DNA of 64,000 nucleotides from Deferribacterales bacterium Deferri_01 (GTDB taxonomy: Bacteria; Chrysiogenota; Deferribacteres; Deferribacterales; Geovibrionaceae): positions 186,001-250,000 of the forward strand of contig LUZY01000002.1 in NCBI GenBank assembly GCA_001603805.1, given 5' to 3'. A program made the position numbers and the translations under genes. The notes below the pieces were generated by a model. The model saw only the letters and a list, made by a program, of their open reading frames with translations. It was not told the origin of the DNA and ran no database searches. Shown here in pieces: positions 44,397 through 54,302 of this stretch (positions are counted from its first letter, which is position 1; every line of letters starts with the position of its first letter).

Positions 44397-45608
44397 TCAG
44401 CCTTCCCAGTCAAGCAGCCTCTTCTCGCCTTTCAGTTCTCTTATTTCTGTTATATCCTGCGTTACTTCCACAGTGCCGATATAAGTTCCTTTATTGTCCC
44501 TTACGGCGTAATAGCATATCAGAAGCATCTTCCCCCGCAGATTTATCCAGAATTTTGCCTCGGATTTGTCTCCGTTTCTGAATGATTCAACTATGCGGTT
44601 CACCGTATCTATGCTGTCCGGTGGGTGGCAGTTCTGCACCTTACGTCCTATTACCGCCGGACTGCGGGTGAAAAATCTGTCCTTCGGTTCTGAAAAGTAT
44701 TTCACCTCATCATTTTCATCAACAAAAGTTATATCAATCGGCAGACTGTTCATCATTCTGACAAGCTGATTTACAGAGAGAAACCCGGTACCGCCCATGC
44801 GGATAAACCCTTCCTGACAGGCTTTCGGTTCTTCTGCCGAATCAGTTTCCGCAGGAGGCTCAACAAATGCGAAACCGATTTCAGCAAACATTCGCAGCAT
44901 ATCCGCATCATCCTTTCCGTTCAGACATTCTGCAGCAGCGGGAAAAACAACAAGATTTTCCTTGTATGTCATGCGCATCATCAACATAAACAGCCGTCCT
45001 ATAACAGTATGCTCCTCAATGCCTAAACTGTCAGCGGCATCGAGGGCAGAATTTATCTCTCTGATAACTTTGCGTATATCATCATCCAGAGACCATATAA
45101 CCTTCAAGGGCTGTTCAAAATAACTGTGTTTTTCTAGAAACGGAAAAAGAATATTTTCTGTTTTAAGATAGTGCGGCTCAAAATCGATTAGTCTGCGGAA
45201 GTCCTTCTTCAAGGCGGAATAAACTGACGAATACTCAACAGATGATTCTTCAAGAGAGCTTAATTCCCTTATCTTGACTTTCATCTCATCCATATGAGCA
45301 GCAAGAGCCCTGTTCTCTTCCATCAGCCAGTAAACAGCGCCTCCGTGAGGTTCTTCCCATTCATATTCCTTCAGAGCCGGAATGATAATATTAAAAACCT
45401 TTTCAACCTGCTTTTTAATACTATCAATAGAATAGCCGGATTTAAAGAGGCGGTCGCCCATCACAAGAACCTCCATTGGAGTTATCCCGTCCAGAAGAGG
45501 CTTATAGGTGTCAAAAAGCTCTTTACCGTCCCTGCCGTCAATGAATCCTGAAAAAAGAAGGAACAAAGCCTCTGCTCTTTCCTCTGAAAATCCGCTTTTT
45601 ATGGTCAT
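44397..45608 (-). CDS. DUF438-hemerythrin-PAS protein
   Basis: A ~403-aa cytosolic protein: DUF438 (residues ~1-85), a hemerythrin-like HHE region (~85-235; HGGAVYWLMEEN, FEPHYLKTENILFPFLEKH) and a C-terminal PAS (~285-400; LPIDITFVDENDEVKYFS, VQNCHPPDSIDTVNRIVE). This is the family often annotated as hemerythrin-domain/PAS protein. It probably senses O2, NO or redox through a di-iron or bound ligand, without an output domain. The start could also be the ATG 3 codons upstream. Confidence 0.85.
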   Translation of the reverse strand: MTIKSGFSEERAEALFLLFSGFIDGRDGKELFDTYKPLLDGITPMEVLVMGDRLFKSGYSIDSIKKQVEKVFNIIIPALKEYEWEEPHGGAVYWLMEENRALAAHMDEMKVKIRELSSLEESSVEYSSVYSALKKDFRRLIDFEPHYLKTENILFPFLEKHSYFEQPLKVIWSLDDDIRKVIREINSALDAADSLGIEEHTVIGRLFMLMMRMTYKENLVVFPAAAECLNGKDDADMLRMFAEIGFAFVEPPAETDSAEEPKACQEGFIRMGGTGFLSVNQLVRMMNSLPIDITFVDENDEVKYFSEPKDRFFTRSPAVIGRKVQNCHPPDSIDTVNRIVESFRNGDKSEAKFWINLRGKMLLICYYAVRDNKGTYIGTVEVTQDITEIRELKGEKRLLDWEG

Positions 45609-45699
45609 TCTCCGCATACCTCCGCTTTTTAACAGTTTAACACAACTAAACGGTTAGCGGTTCCTCAGACTGAGTTGTTCCAAATAGGTTTTGGGGGAT

Positions 45700-45732
45700 T
45701 AAAAGAAAAAAGCCTCCCGGAATGGGAGGCTT
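45700..45732 (-). terminator. rho-independent terminator of deaD
   Basis: AAGCCTCCC/GGGAGGCTT, 9-bp stem with 5-nt loop, then TTTTTTCTTTT on the minus strand, 11 bp after the helicase stop. Confidence 0.93.
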
Positions 45733-45743
45733 CAGTATTACAA

Positions 45744-47516
45744 TTATTTTTCTGTATTACGTCTTTTCCAGAAGGAGTCGCCGCTTTTTTCCCTTTCGGG
45801 GCGTGTTTCCCTGTTCCACCCGCTCTGACGTGACTGTCCGTCTGAGGAGTTTTTATCCCTGAAACGGTCGCCGCTCTCGAAACGGTCTTTCTTATCACGG
45901 GATCTGTCTCCTGCGGGACGTTCACTTTTATCACGGAATCTGTCCCCTGCGGGGCGTTCGCTTCTGTCACGGAATCTTTCGCCTGAGGGACGTTCGCTTT
46001 TATCACGGAATCTGTCTCCTGACGGGCGTTCACTTCTGTCACGGCTGAATCTGTCACCGGCGGAACGTTCGTTTCTGTCTTTGCGGTCACGGCTGAAACG
46101 GTCTCTTGAACCGCCTGCGGAACGTCTGCTGCCGCCTCTGCCTTTTGACTTGTCCATACGATCACGTTTTTCATCTTCAAAAACTCTCTGAACCCTTTTT
46201 GGGCTGAGACCTATATGATCGGGTCCTGCGTAACTTTCTCTATCAAGAAGCATAGACACAAGCTTAAGAGCTATATTGACTTCACTGTGTTCAGCAGTGA
46301 GCATCTCAAGCACTTCAGCAGCTTTTTTATCTATTTCGCACTCAGCAACCTTATCCACCAGCTTTGCAATGTTCTCATCTCTGACTTCCTGAAGTGTGGG
46401 GATGAATTTCTGTGTCATAACATCGCCGATGCTGCGCTGAATACGGTTAAGTCCTCTGAGTTCTTGCGGTGTAACCAGAGTAATGGCTATACCTTTGCTT
46501 CCTGCCCTGCCGGTTCTGCCTATTCTGTGTATGTAGCTTTCAGAGTCAAAAGGCATGTGATAGTTAAAAACGTGGGTTACATCCTTAACATCAAGACCTC
46601 TCGCCGCAACATCTGTCGCCACGAGAGTATAAATACGTCCTTCACGGAAGGAGTTCATCACTTCTTCCCTCTGGTGCTGTTCCATGTCTCCATGAAGCCC
46701 TTTTGCAGAATAGCCTCGTCCTATAAGAGTGGTGCATATGCGTTCCACTTCTTTTTTGGTACGGCAGAAAATAATTGAGCGTGTAGGCTCAAAGCTGTCT
46801 ATAAGACGGATGATTGCATCGTCTCTTTCCTGCTCTTCTATAACGTAGTATCTCTGGTCAATATCTTTTACGGTTTTTTCCTTGTTCATCACACTTATGT
46901 GAACCGGGTCCTTAAGGATAGTCGCAGCCAGTTTCCTGATCGAGTCAGGCATGGTTGCGGAGAAGAGAAGAGTCTGTCTGTCTTCGGGAAGGAAGGTAAA
47001 TATTTTCTGTATATCCTCAAGAAATCCCATATCAAGCATTTCATCTGCTTCATCCAGAACAACGATTGAAGGAGTAAAGTTTTTTACCTTACCGGAGGAG
47101 AGTATATCAAGAAGTCTGCCTGGTGTGGCAACAACTATGGGAGTTCCCCTTCTTAAGCGCTCATACTGGCGTGAATATGACTGACCGCCATAAACTGTTG
47201 TAGTATTGATGTCAGCAAATTTGCCGTATCTGTAGAGTTCGTCACTCACCTGCATGGCGAGTTCCCTTGTGGGAGTTATTACAAGCATCTCCACTTCGCC
47301 TGTCTTTTTAAGACGGCTTATTGAAGGCAGCCCGAAAGCCGCTGTTTTTCCTGTCCCCGTATGAGCCTGCCCTATCATGTCTTTTCCTTCAAGAAGGTGA
47401 GGGATAGCCTGCTGCTGGATTGGGCTGGGTGATTTGAAGCCGCATTCCATAATACCGTGCATAACTTCTGCGCTGAGCCCGAAATGCTCGAAGCCTGTTG
47501 TTTCTTTTTCGTCCAT
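45744..47516 (-). CDS. deaD: DEAD-box ATP-dependent RNA helicase with Arg-rich repeat tail
   Basis: A 590-aa helicase: Q motif and motif I AHTGTGKTAAF, Ia PTRELAMQ, II VLDEADEML, III SATMP, IV IIFCRTK, V VATDVAARGLD and VI HRIGRTGRAG; a CsdA/DeaD-type dimerisation stretch follows (~370-450). Residues ~455-580 are a low-complexity tail of RSERPxGDRFRDK repeats (about six), an RNA-binding, chaperone-like extension. It remodels rRNA or mRNA, often at low temperature. A ~145-nt leader precedes it. Confidence 0.94.
   Translation of the reverse strand: MDEKETTGFEHFGLSAEVMHGIMECGFKSPSPIQQQAIPHLLEGKDMIGQAHTGTGKTAAFGLPSISRLKKTGEVEMLVITPTRELAMQVSDELYRYGKFADINTTTVYGGQSYSRQYERLRRGTPIVVATPGRLLDILSSGKVKNFTPSIVVLDEADEMLDMGFLEDIQKIFTFLPEDRQTLLFSATMPDSIRKLAATILKDPVHISVMNKEKTVKDIDQRYYVIEEQERDDAIIRLIDSFEPTRSIIFCRTKKEVERICTTLIGRGYSAKGLHGDMEQHQREEVMNSFREGRIYTLVATDVAARGLDVKDVTHVFNYHMPFDSESYIHRIGRTGRAGSKGIAITLVTPQELRGLNRIQRSIGDVMTQKFIPTLQEVRDENIAKLVDKVAECEIDKKAAEVLEMLTAEHSEVNIALKLVSMLLDRESYAGPDHIGLSPKRVQRVFEDEKRDRMDKSKGRGGSRRSAGGSRDRFSRDRKDRNERSAGDRFSRDRSERPSGDRFRDKSERPSGERFRDRSERPAGDRFRDKSERPAGDRSRDKKDRFESGDRFRDKNSSDGQSRQSGWNRETRPEREKSGDSFWKRRNTEK
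45890..46130 (-). repeat. in-gene tandem repeats of the helicase tail
   Basis: Imperfect 39-bp repeats (13 codons, roughly SERPxGDRFRDK plus one residue) make the C-terminal tail. The open antisense and alternative frames here result from this repetition. Confidence 0.8.
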
Positions 47517-47667
47517 TATTATCTCACTATATTTTTTCAGGCACGCTTGAAGCAGCCGACCGGCTTATGCTTATCTGACTCTGAATACAAATCACTGCGG
47601 GGGGTGCTTGCTTTAGGATAAGGAAATCATCTGGGGGATATTCTTATACTATCGTCCTGTAGAATAC

Positions 47668-47695
47668 ACAATAAACAGATTTTGAGATTTTGCAA
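47668..47695 (-). promoter_or_regulatory. promoter candidate of deaD with long leader
   Basis: On the minus strand TTGCAA, 16 bp and TATTGT. It would give a ~145-nt 5' leader, as is common for cold-shock helicase genes. Confidence 0.4.
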
Positions 47696-47732
47696 CGTAA
47701 TTTTAGAACAAATCAGTCAATTTATTTAGAAA

Positions 47733-49535
47733 TCATTCATTTTCTTCTGCCGGATCAGGGTATTTTCTGTTAAGACGCACAGTAAACCTTGCGCCGTCTT
47801 TAATATTACGCACCATGAGAAATCCGTTCATATGTTCTTCGATAATGGTTTTTGACATAAATAGACCTATCCCCAGTCCCACAGACTCACCTTTTGTTGT
47901 AAAATAGGGTTCAAACACCCTATCCAGATGCTCCGCCCTGATACCGCCTCCGTTATCTGTGAAGTCTATATCTATATATCTGGCATGAGGCGTTATATTA
48001 ACAGCAACAGTTCCCTGTCTGTTATCTGTTGCCATATAAAGCAGAAGAGCATCACGGGCATTCTGAAGAATATTCAGAAACACTTGTTTCATTTCGCCTT
48101 CATAACCTTCAACAATGTATAGCTCCGCATCCTCATCCGTAACATCTTTCTCGCAGTGAAGCTCATATTTCCGCCCCGGAGTCTCACATAGAAGAGTTAC
48201 CTTGATATTTACCGCAGAAAACTGCGTGTTTATTATGTTATAGACAGCAACCACAGTGCGCCTGATGTCAAGTTCCACCCTGTCTTTGTCGGGACGGAAA
48301 AAATTGCGGAAATCATCAATTGTTTCAGACATGTGCATGACTATATCCATGAGAAACCGCACCTGTTCATCCACATACTCATCCGTATGGTGTTTTTCCT
48401 TGGCTATCTCCCCCATCTCCTGAATACCGAACCCTATGGCAGTGAGCGGCTGGCGCCACTGATGAGCTATGGCGTTGATCATCTCGCCCATTGAAGTAAA
48501 CTTTGCCTGCTGAAGGAGCATTTTTTCCTGCTCCTTCCTTTTTTCCACTTCTTCTGAAACCTTCATCGCCAGTTCAGTATTCATCAGGGAGAGCTTCATC
48601 ATTCTTAATATTATGCTTATATAAAATGCAAAAGCACAGAACATCATAATCATGATAAACAGCATTTTTTTATAAAAACCCGATAGGTCGGCGTATGCTT
48701 CGTCTTCCGGGATAACCACAGCAAGAGACCAGAAGTTGTCAAGCACATGAACAGGAGTATATGCAGCCAGCTTTTTTATCGGTCCAACCGACTTAGCACG
48801 CACCATATCATACGTATATTCACCGAAACCGGATTCGCCATTCAGCATCTTTCTGGCAAGTGCAGCCGAATCAGGGTATTTTTCTGCTTCAAATTTCACA
48901 TTGATGAGATCTTCACCGTGAACAGGGCTGAAAAGAAGATTAGCATCTTTGTCCACCATCCATGCATAGCCGGACTCCCCTATGCTTATGCTCTGTATGT
49001 ATTTTTTTGATATATACTCAAAATCCACGAGGGCGCTTAAAACCCCCTTAAACTCATCACCTTTAAAAACAGGTACATTCAGCGACACAGTTTTAAAACC
49101 CTGTACGGCTGAGAAAACATCGCTAAGATTCGGCTGATGGTTGTGCAGAATAAGCTTAACATGAGCCTGGTTTGCGATATTTGTCCCCACCAGATCTGGT
49201 CTCTCCGGGTATGTATAAATAATCACACCGTTTTCATCATATCTGGTGACTGCTTTAAACGGTTTTTTATTAAATTCATAAAGGGTTTTGATGAGGCGTT
49301 TACCATCATGGGTAAAGCTAATCATTTCAGGAGCAAGGGAATACTGCATGAACATATTGGTGTAGCTGCCGAAAAATTCTTCAAGCCCGGTAGCCGCCTG
49401 TTTGGCGAGAAGCATCTGTCTTTCTGTGAGTTTTTCCAGACTTTTTTTACGAACTTCCGTGTAGGAAACATAAAGAGCAGCAAAAGCCGCAGTGAATAGA
49501 ACTATAAGGACACCGAAACGCAAAAACGCCTTCAT
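47733..49535 (-). CDS. dCache-domain sensor histidine kinase
   Basis: A 600-aa kinase: TM1 (~7-25), periplasmic double-Cache domain (~30-275; AVTRYDENGVIIYTYPE, SIGESGYAWMVDKDANLLFSP), TM2 (~283-305), coiled linker, HisKA with NAIAHQWRQPLTAIGF (His ~357) and HATPase with GLGIGLFMSKTIIEEH. The HQWRQPL box belongs to the family common in epsilon/delta-proteobacteria and Deferribacteres. Small-molecule ligand unknown; no regulator gene is adjacent. Confidence 0.9.
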   Translation of the reverse strand: MKAFLRFGVLIVLFTAAFAALYVSYTEVRKKSLEKLTERQMLLAKQAATGLEEFFGSYTNMFMQYSLAPEMISFTHDGKRLIKTLYEFNKKPFKAVTRYDENGVIIYTYPERPDLVGTNIANQAHVKLILHNHQPNLSDVFSAVQGFKTVSLNVPVFKGDEFKGVLSALVDFEYISKKYIQSISIGESGYAWMVDKDANLLFSPVHGEDLINVKFEAEKYPDSAALARKMLNGESGFGEYTYDMVRAKSVGPIKKLAAYTPVHVLDNFWSLAVVIPEDEAYADLSGFYKKMLFIMIMMFCAFAFYISIILRMMKLSLMNTELAMKVSEEVEKRKEQEKMLLQQAKFTSMGEMINAIAHQWRQPLTAIGFGIQEMGEIAKEKHHTDEYVDEQVRFLMDIVMHMSETIDDFRNFFRPDKDRVELDIRRTVVAVYNIINTQFSAVNIKVTLLCETPGRKYELHCEKDVTDEDAELYIVEGYEGEMKQVFLNILQNARDALLLYMATDNRQGTVAVNITPHARYIDIDFTDNGGGIRAEHLDRVFEPYFTTKGESVGLGIGLFMSKTIIEEHMNGFLMVRNIKDGARFTVRLNRKYPDPAEENE

Positions 49536-49652
49536 ATATACATATCCTCTGAATCATAGAATATTTTGTCAGATACAAAAGCATAACCCCTTGAACCGGG
49601 GTTCGCAATCTCAATAACAATGTCTAACTGTTTTATATGAGGGGAAGCTAAG

Positions 49653-49680
49653 AACCCGCCGCCTGAAAAGGCGGCAGGTT
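49653..49680 (-). terminator. hairpin after typA, probable terminator
   Basis: AACCCGCCGCC/GGCGGCAGGTT, 11 bp with one G-T pair and a 6-nt loop, 14 bp after the typA stop. The U-run on the minus strand is short (GGTTCTT), so efficiency is doubtful. Confidence 0.55.
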
Positions 49681-49694
49681 TATGCGGAAGTCTT

Positions 49695-51527
49695 TTATTT
49701 AGAAAGTTTTTTGGCTCTGTCTGTGTGCCTTTCCTGCTGTGAGAGGACTCTTTTTCTCAGACGAATGGAAAGAGGCGTAACCTCAACAAGCTCATCTTCA
49801 GCTATGAAGTTAATTGCTTTTTCAAGAGTCATAGGCATAACAGGAGTAAGTGTAACTGCCTCATCCTTGCCGGAAGCACGCATGTTTGTGAGTTTTTTCT
49901 CCTTGCAGGGGTTCGCATTCAAATCGTTGTCCTTGTTGTACTCGCCAATGATCATACCTTCGTACACAGGATCACCGGGGCGTGTGAAAAGAACTCCCCT
50001 GGGTTCAAGATGGAAAAGAGCATAAGCCACGGCTTTGCCGGCACGATCTGCAACTATTGAGCCTGTGAAGCGTGAAATGATTTCCCCTCTGTGGGGCTCG
50101 TAGCCGTCAAACAGTGAGTTCATAATTCCTGTACCCTTGGTATCTGAAAGAAATTCATCACGGTAGCCGATAAGCCCCCTGCTGGGTATGGAGAACTCAA
50201 GCCTTGCTCTGCCTGTTCCGTTATTCACAAGGTTTGTGAGTCTCCCTTTTCTGAGGGAAAGTTTTTCTGTAACAACGCCGATAAAAGCCTCGTCACAGTC
50301 TATAAAAAGCTGCTCAATGGGTTCGCAGAACTGACCGTCTACTGTTCTTGTGATAACTTCGGGACGTCCGATGCAAAGTTCAAAGCCTTCACGGCGCATT
50401 GTCTCAACGATAATCGCCATCTGAAACTCGCCTCTTCCCTTAACGATGAAGCTGTCAGGAGATTCGGTATCTTCGACTTTAATCGCAACGTTTTTCATTG
50501 CTTCTTTGTAGAGGCGCTCACGTATTCTGGAAGACTGAACAAATTTGCCTTCTCTTCCCACAAGCGGGCTTGTGTTGATGGAGAACTTCATAGAAACAGT
50601 GGGCTCGTCTATTTTGATTCTTTTAAGAGCCTTGGGAGCTTCCTTGGTGCAGACAGTATCGCCGATTTTTATATTTTCTATTCCTGAAAGAATGATAATG
50701 TCACCGGGTTCAGCCTTTTCAACATCTTTCATTCCCGTTCCTTCATATGTCTGAACCTTGCTTACACGAAGAGGTATCTGTTCGTTCTTTTCGTTTATGC
50801 ACACAAGGGTTTCATTTGTATGGGCTGAACCGTTGATAACTTTTCCAACCGCAAGTCTGCCGAGGTAATCGGAGTAGCTCAGGTCGCTGACAAGCATCTG
50901 AAAAGGCTCAACATCATCATAGGTTGGAGGGGTGATGTGATTTATTATGGCATCGAAAAGAGGGCGCATATCAGTTCCCCTTTCCTCAAGTGTTGTCTGG
51001 CATATCCCTTCTCTGCCAATGGCGTAGTAAAGGGGAAACTCTAGCTGCTCATCATCTGCACCGAGGTCTATGAAAAGGTCATAAACTTCGTTAAGCACCT
51101 CATCGGGTCTGGCGTCCTGACGGTCAATCTTATTTATCACAACGATAACCTTGTGCCCTGCCTCGAAAGCCTTGCCCAGAACAAAACGTGTCTGAGGAAG
51201 GGGACCTTCCGAAGAATCCACAAGAAGAATTACCCCGTCAACCATTGAGAGTGCCCTTTCAACCTCGCCGCCGAAATCTGCGTGTCCGGGAGTATCGAGT
51301 ATGTTGATTTTTACTCCGTTGTATGAGACAGAACAGTTTTTCGCAGCGATGGTGATCCCGCGTTCACGTTCAAGGTCCATACTGTCCATCAGGCGGTCGT
51401 CCATTGCCTGATTTTCTCTGAAAACACCTGCCTGTTTAAACAGTGCATCCACAAGAGTTGTTTTACCGTGGTCAACGTGCGCTATGATCGCAATATTTCT
51501 GAGTTTCTGGTTAAAAGCTTTTGCCAT
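49695..51527 (-). CDS. typA: ribosome-associated GTPase TypA/BipA
   Basis: A 610-aa translational GTPase: G1 AHVDHGKTTL, G2 ERGITI, G3 DTPGHADF, G4 NKIDRQDARP; then domain II (~205-300), III, V and the BipA C-terminal domain (~500-610). It acts on 50S assembly and stress responses, often in the cold. Full length. It is transcribed alone on the minus strand, divergent from ktrB. Confidence 0.97.
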   Translation of the reverse strand: MAKAFNQKLRNIAIIAHVDHGKTTLVDALFKQAGVFRENQAMDDRLMDSMDLERERGITIAAKNCSVSYNGVKINILDTPGHADFGGEVERALSMVDGVILLVDSSEGPLPQTRFVLGKAFEAGHKVIVVINKIDRQDARPDEVLNEVYDLFIDLGADDEQLEFPLYYAIGREGICQTTLEERGTDMRPLFDAIINHITPPTYDDVEPFQMLVSDLSYSDYLGRLAVGKVINGSAHTNETLVCINEKNEQIPLRVSKVQTYEGTGMKDVEKAEPGDIIILSGIENIKIGDTVCTKEAPKALKRIKIDEPTVSMKFSINTSPLVGREGKFVQSSRIRERLYKEAMKNVAIKVEDTESPDSFIVKGRGEFQMAIIVETMRREGFELCIGRPEVITRTVDGQFCEPIEQLFIDCDEAFIGVVTEKLSLRKGRLTNLVNNGTGRARLEFSIPSRGLIGYRDEFLSDTKGTGIMNSLFDGYEPHRGEIISRFTGSIVADRAGKAVAYALFHLEPRGVLFTRPGDPVYEGMIIGEYNKDNDLNANPCKEKKLTNMRASGKDEAVTLTPVMPMTLEKAINFIAEDELVEVTPLSIRLRKRVLSQQERHTDRAKKLSK

Positions 51528-51759
51528 GAGGAGTTTTTCCTGAATTTATTTCATTTATAATGATTTCATATAAGCCCCGACGGGCACAGTCCGCAAAATC
51601 AGCCGAAATTGAAGGCTATATCTTCTACTGAAATTATTTTGAAATGTAAATAGCAGTGTTTTGTTTTAAAAATATTATTTATGCGTTCCACTTATAAAAG
51701 ACTGAAAGCATAAAGAAAAATTGAGTGTAAAAAATATGCGGGAAATGCTATAAATTTTT

Positions 51760-53046
51760 ATGAAGAAATACCATCCATCGCCGCAGGGCTATCTTATCCT
51801 CACCTTCCTCATACTGATAGGTGCGGGTGCAGGCTTATTTATGCTGCCTTTTATCACTAAAAACGGCGGGTTGAACTTTGTAGATGCTCTTTTTATGTCC
51901 ACGTCCGCTGTGTGCGTCACCGGACTTTCGGTAATGAACACGTCCGATTTCACCCTTTCCGGACAAATGATCCTGCTCACCCTAATTCAGCTGGGTGCTT
52001 TGGGGATAATGACATTAAGCTCATCTCTGCTTCTTTTCATAACAGGAGATCTGGATTTCGGCAAACGGCTTATGGCTTCACGTCTGGCAGAGAGCTACAG
52101 CCTTCGTGAAATTGAGAATGTTCTTTTTTACATTGTTATATACACTTTCGCAAGCGAGTTCATCGGGGCTGTTCTTCTGTGGATAGGTTTCCTCATTGAC
52201 GGTTACACAGGCGCACATGCCGTTTATCTGGCGGTGTTTCATTCTGTTTCGGCTTTCTGCAACGCTGGTTTCAGCACGTTCGATTCAAGCCTCACCGGTT
52301 CCGGCGGTATGATCAAAGCAGTTATAATGCTGCTCATAACCGCAGGAGGGCTTGGGTTTTATGTGGTATTTGATCTTGTCCGCAAATGCAGAGAAAAGAC
52401 GAGGCTTCGGATTCATACCAAAATTGTTCTAGGAATGTCCGCATTCCTGAGCTTCGGAGGGGCGGCAATGCTTTACCTCACCGAACACGGGCGCATGGGG
52501 CTTCTGGACTCTCTCTTTCAGTCCGTTACAACACGTACAGCAGGATTTAACACCGTTGATTTATCCGGCCTCCATAGCGTGAGTATTATGTTTATGATTA
52601 TCCTGATGTTTATCGGAGCTTCGCCGGGTTCAACAGGAGGCGGAATAAAAACCACTACAGCATTTCTTGCTGCAATTTCCGTCCGCAGAGCAGTTGAAGG
52701 GGAAACTGGCGTCAGAGTATTCGGAAGAACAATACCGCCATCAAATATATTGAAGGCGTTTACAATAATATTCCTTTATTCCATAGTGATCTGCACTGCA
52801 TCTGCTCTTATCCTCATTTTCAGAGAAACACACTTTCTGGCTGTTCTCTTTGAGGTGGTCAGTGCAACAGGCACTGTAGGACTGTCAATGGGCATAAGCG
52901 CTGAAGCTGGCACGGCAGAAAAGCTTATTCTGACTGCGTGCATGTTTATAGGCAGGGTAGGCCCCAGCGCTATACTTATTGCGATGACAGGCAGGAAGAA
53001 GGAATCAAAACTGGCATATCCTGAAGAAAAACTCATTCTGGGGTGA
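51760..53046 (+). CDS. ktrB: potassium uptake channel-like subunit (TrkH/KtrB family)
   Basis: A 428-aa membrane protein with four TM-P-TM units. Filter segments are CVTGLS, CNAGFS, RTAGFN and TVGLS, with the Gly in each; SPGSTGGGIKT marks the third repeat gate. Length and the single short RCK partner fit the Na+-dependent KtrB type. No clear Shine-Dalgarno lies before the ATG. Followed by the RCK gene with overlap or 5-bp gap. Confidence 0.88.
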   Translation: MKKYHPSPQGYLILTFLILIGAGAGLFMLPFITKNGGLNFVDALFMSTSAVCVTGLSVMNTSDFTLSGQMILLTLIQLGALGIMTLSSSLLLFITGDLDFGKRLMASRLAESYSLREIENVLFYIVIYTFASEFIGAVLLWIGFLIDGYTGAHAVYLAVFHSVSAFCNAGFSTFDSSLTGSGGMIKAVIMLLITAGGLGFYVVFDLVRKCREKTRLRIHTKIVLGMSAFLSFGGAAMLYLTEHGRMGLLDSLFQSVTTRTAGFNTVDLSGLHSVSIMFMIILMFIGASPGSTGGGIKTTTAFLAAISVRRAVEGETGVRVFGRTIPPSNILKAFTIIFLYSIVICTASALILIFRETHFLAVLFEVVSATGTVGLSMGISAEAGTAEKLILTACMFIGRVGPSAILIAMTGRKKESKLAYPEEKLILG

Positions 53047-53051
53047 TGAAA

Positions 53052-53705
53052 ATGAAAAAAGACATAGCAGTTCTGGGACTGGGGATTTTCGGCTTCCGCA
53101 TAGCGACCGAACTTACCCGAAAAGGGCATAATGTTCTGGCTGTGGACAAGGACAAGGTAATTGTTGAACAGATAAAGGATAACGTAACCGAAGCGATTAT
53201 AGCTGACGTCACAGACCACGGAACGCTTTCCGAACTTGGAATAGACAAATTCGATATAGTCATAATCGGTATCGGAAGCAGTTTTGAGCAGGCTCTTCTG
53301 ACTCTGGCTGATCTCAAGAAGATGGGCTGCGCCCATGTTATCGCCAAGGCAAACAGAAAAGTCCATGAAGAACTTCTACTTAAAATCGGCGCTGATGAAG
53401 TGATTCTCCCTGAACGTGAGGTGGCAAAACGCCTCGCAGACAGAATAAGCAGACCGGACATGATGGAGATTCTCACTGTTGACGGAGAGGTAAGCCTCAT
53501 CAGTGTTGCGATTCCCGCCCGCATGGAAGGGAAAACCCTCCTTGAGCTTGATTTAAGGAAGGAGTATCAGATCAACGCAGTGATGATAAAGAAAAACGGA
53601 AGCAAAACAAGCATCATCACCAACCCGAACATGAAGCTCCATGAGGGGGATGAACTGATTGTCGCCGGACAGGAAGAGGATATAATAAAGGCGTTTGCAA
53701 AGTGA
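53052..53705 (+). CDS. ktrA: potassium uptake regulatory RCK protein (TrkA/KtrA type)
   Basis: A 217-aa cytosolic regulator: RCK_N Rossmann fold (GLGIFGFRIATELTRKGHNVLAVDKD, residues ~9-35) and RCK_C (~140-217; HEGDELIVAGQEEDI). It binds nucleotide and gates the KtrB channel. I start at the ATG at 53052, 8 nt after GGGGT; ATGs nearer the ktrB stop are possible. Confidence 0.88.
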   Translation: MKKDIAVLGLGIFGFRIATELTRKGHNVLAVDKDKVIVEQIKDNVTEAIIADVTDHGTLSELGIDKFDIVIIGIGSSFEQALLTLADLKKMGCAHVIAKANRKVHEELLLKIGADEVILPEREVAKRLADRISRPDMMEILTVDGEVSLISVAIPARMEGKTLLELDLRKEYQINAVMIKKNGSKTSIITNPNMKLHEGDELIVAGQEEDIIKAFAK

Positions 53706-53710
53706 GATGA

Positions 53711-54302
53711 TCAGGCTGTGATGTTATAAATTTCCTGTGCCCATTCAGGGAGAGTTGAATATTTCTTTTCAACAATGCCGTTATTTATGCGGAATAAAAG
53801 CTTTGGAACAGCATCAGTTTCAGAGTTGTCATAAAAGTAAATACGGTCTGCCAGAGGAATAGCACTCACAATATTGGCTATTGACCTGTAATACCTGCTG
53901 ATAATTTTATCAATAGGCACAATCCATGACCCTTTGAGCAACTCTTTTTGCATTAATCGTGGGGTCATTTGTACATATAAAGAAAATACGAATAAAAAAA
54001 CCTGCATCTTTTGCTCTTTTGATATATTCAAGCTTATCAGGCGCAGAAAAGACAGTTTCAAATGCTACACTCTGCATTGACTCAAGACACTGCTCCCTGA
54101 TCGCTTTGGCTTTATTTGCAGCATTAATAATGGCTTCCGGCGAATTCCAGTCACCATATTCATTCTGAGCAATGAGATCAGGATTAATGTACTCGCACCC
54201 TTCCATCCACTCATGTCTGAGGAGTTTTTCTGTCACAGTTGTTTTCCCCGCCCCATTGGGGCCGGCAACAACAATAAGCCTTGGCTTAAAGTTTTCCGTC
54301 AT
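53711..54302 (-). pseudogene. zeta-toxin-like P-loop kinase, frameshifted
   Basis: Two overlapping frames read as one broken gene. The first (54302-53910) has Walker A VVAGPNGAGKTT, YINPDLIAQ and the zeta region ..SAPDKLEYIKRAKDAGF..IRIFFICTNDP, ending at RVAQRVMDCAY stop. The second frame (about 53940-53711) carries the expected continuation VPIDKIISRYYRSIANI to TLPEWAQEIYNITA. The RVxxRV..GGHxVP junction is damaged, so a small indel or deletion near 53930 broke the ORF. Such kinases phosphorylate UDP-GlcNAc in zeta toxins. A product ending before the sugar-binding part is probably inactive. Confidence 0.75.

Noticed and set aside
45665-46180. Long alternate-frame ORF at the helicase tail
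   Set aside because: It mirrors the low-complexity repeat of deaD and has no start signal.
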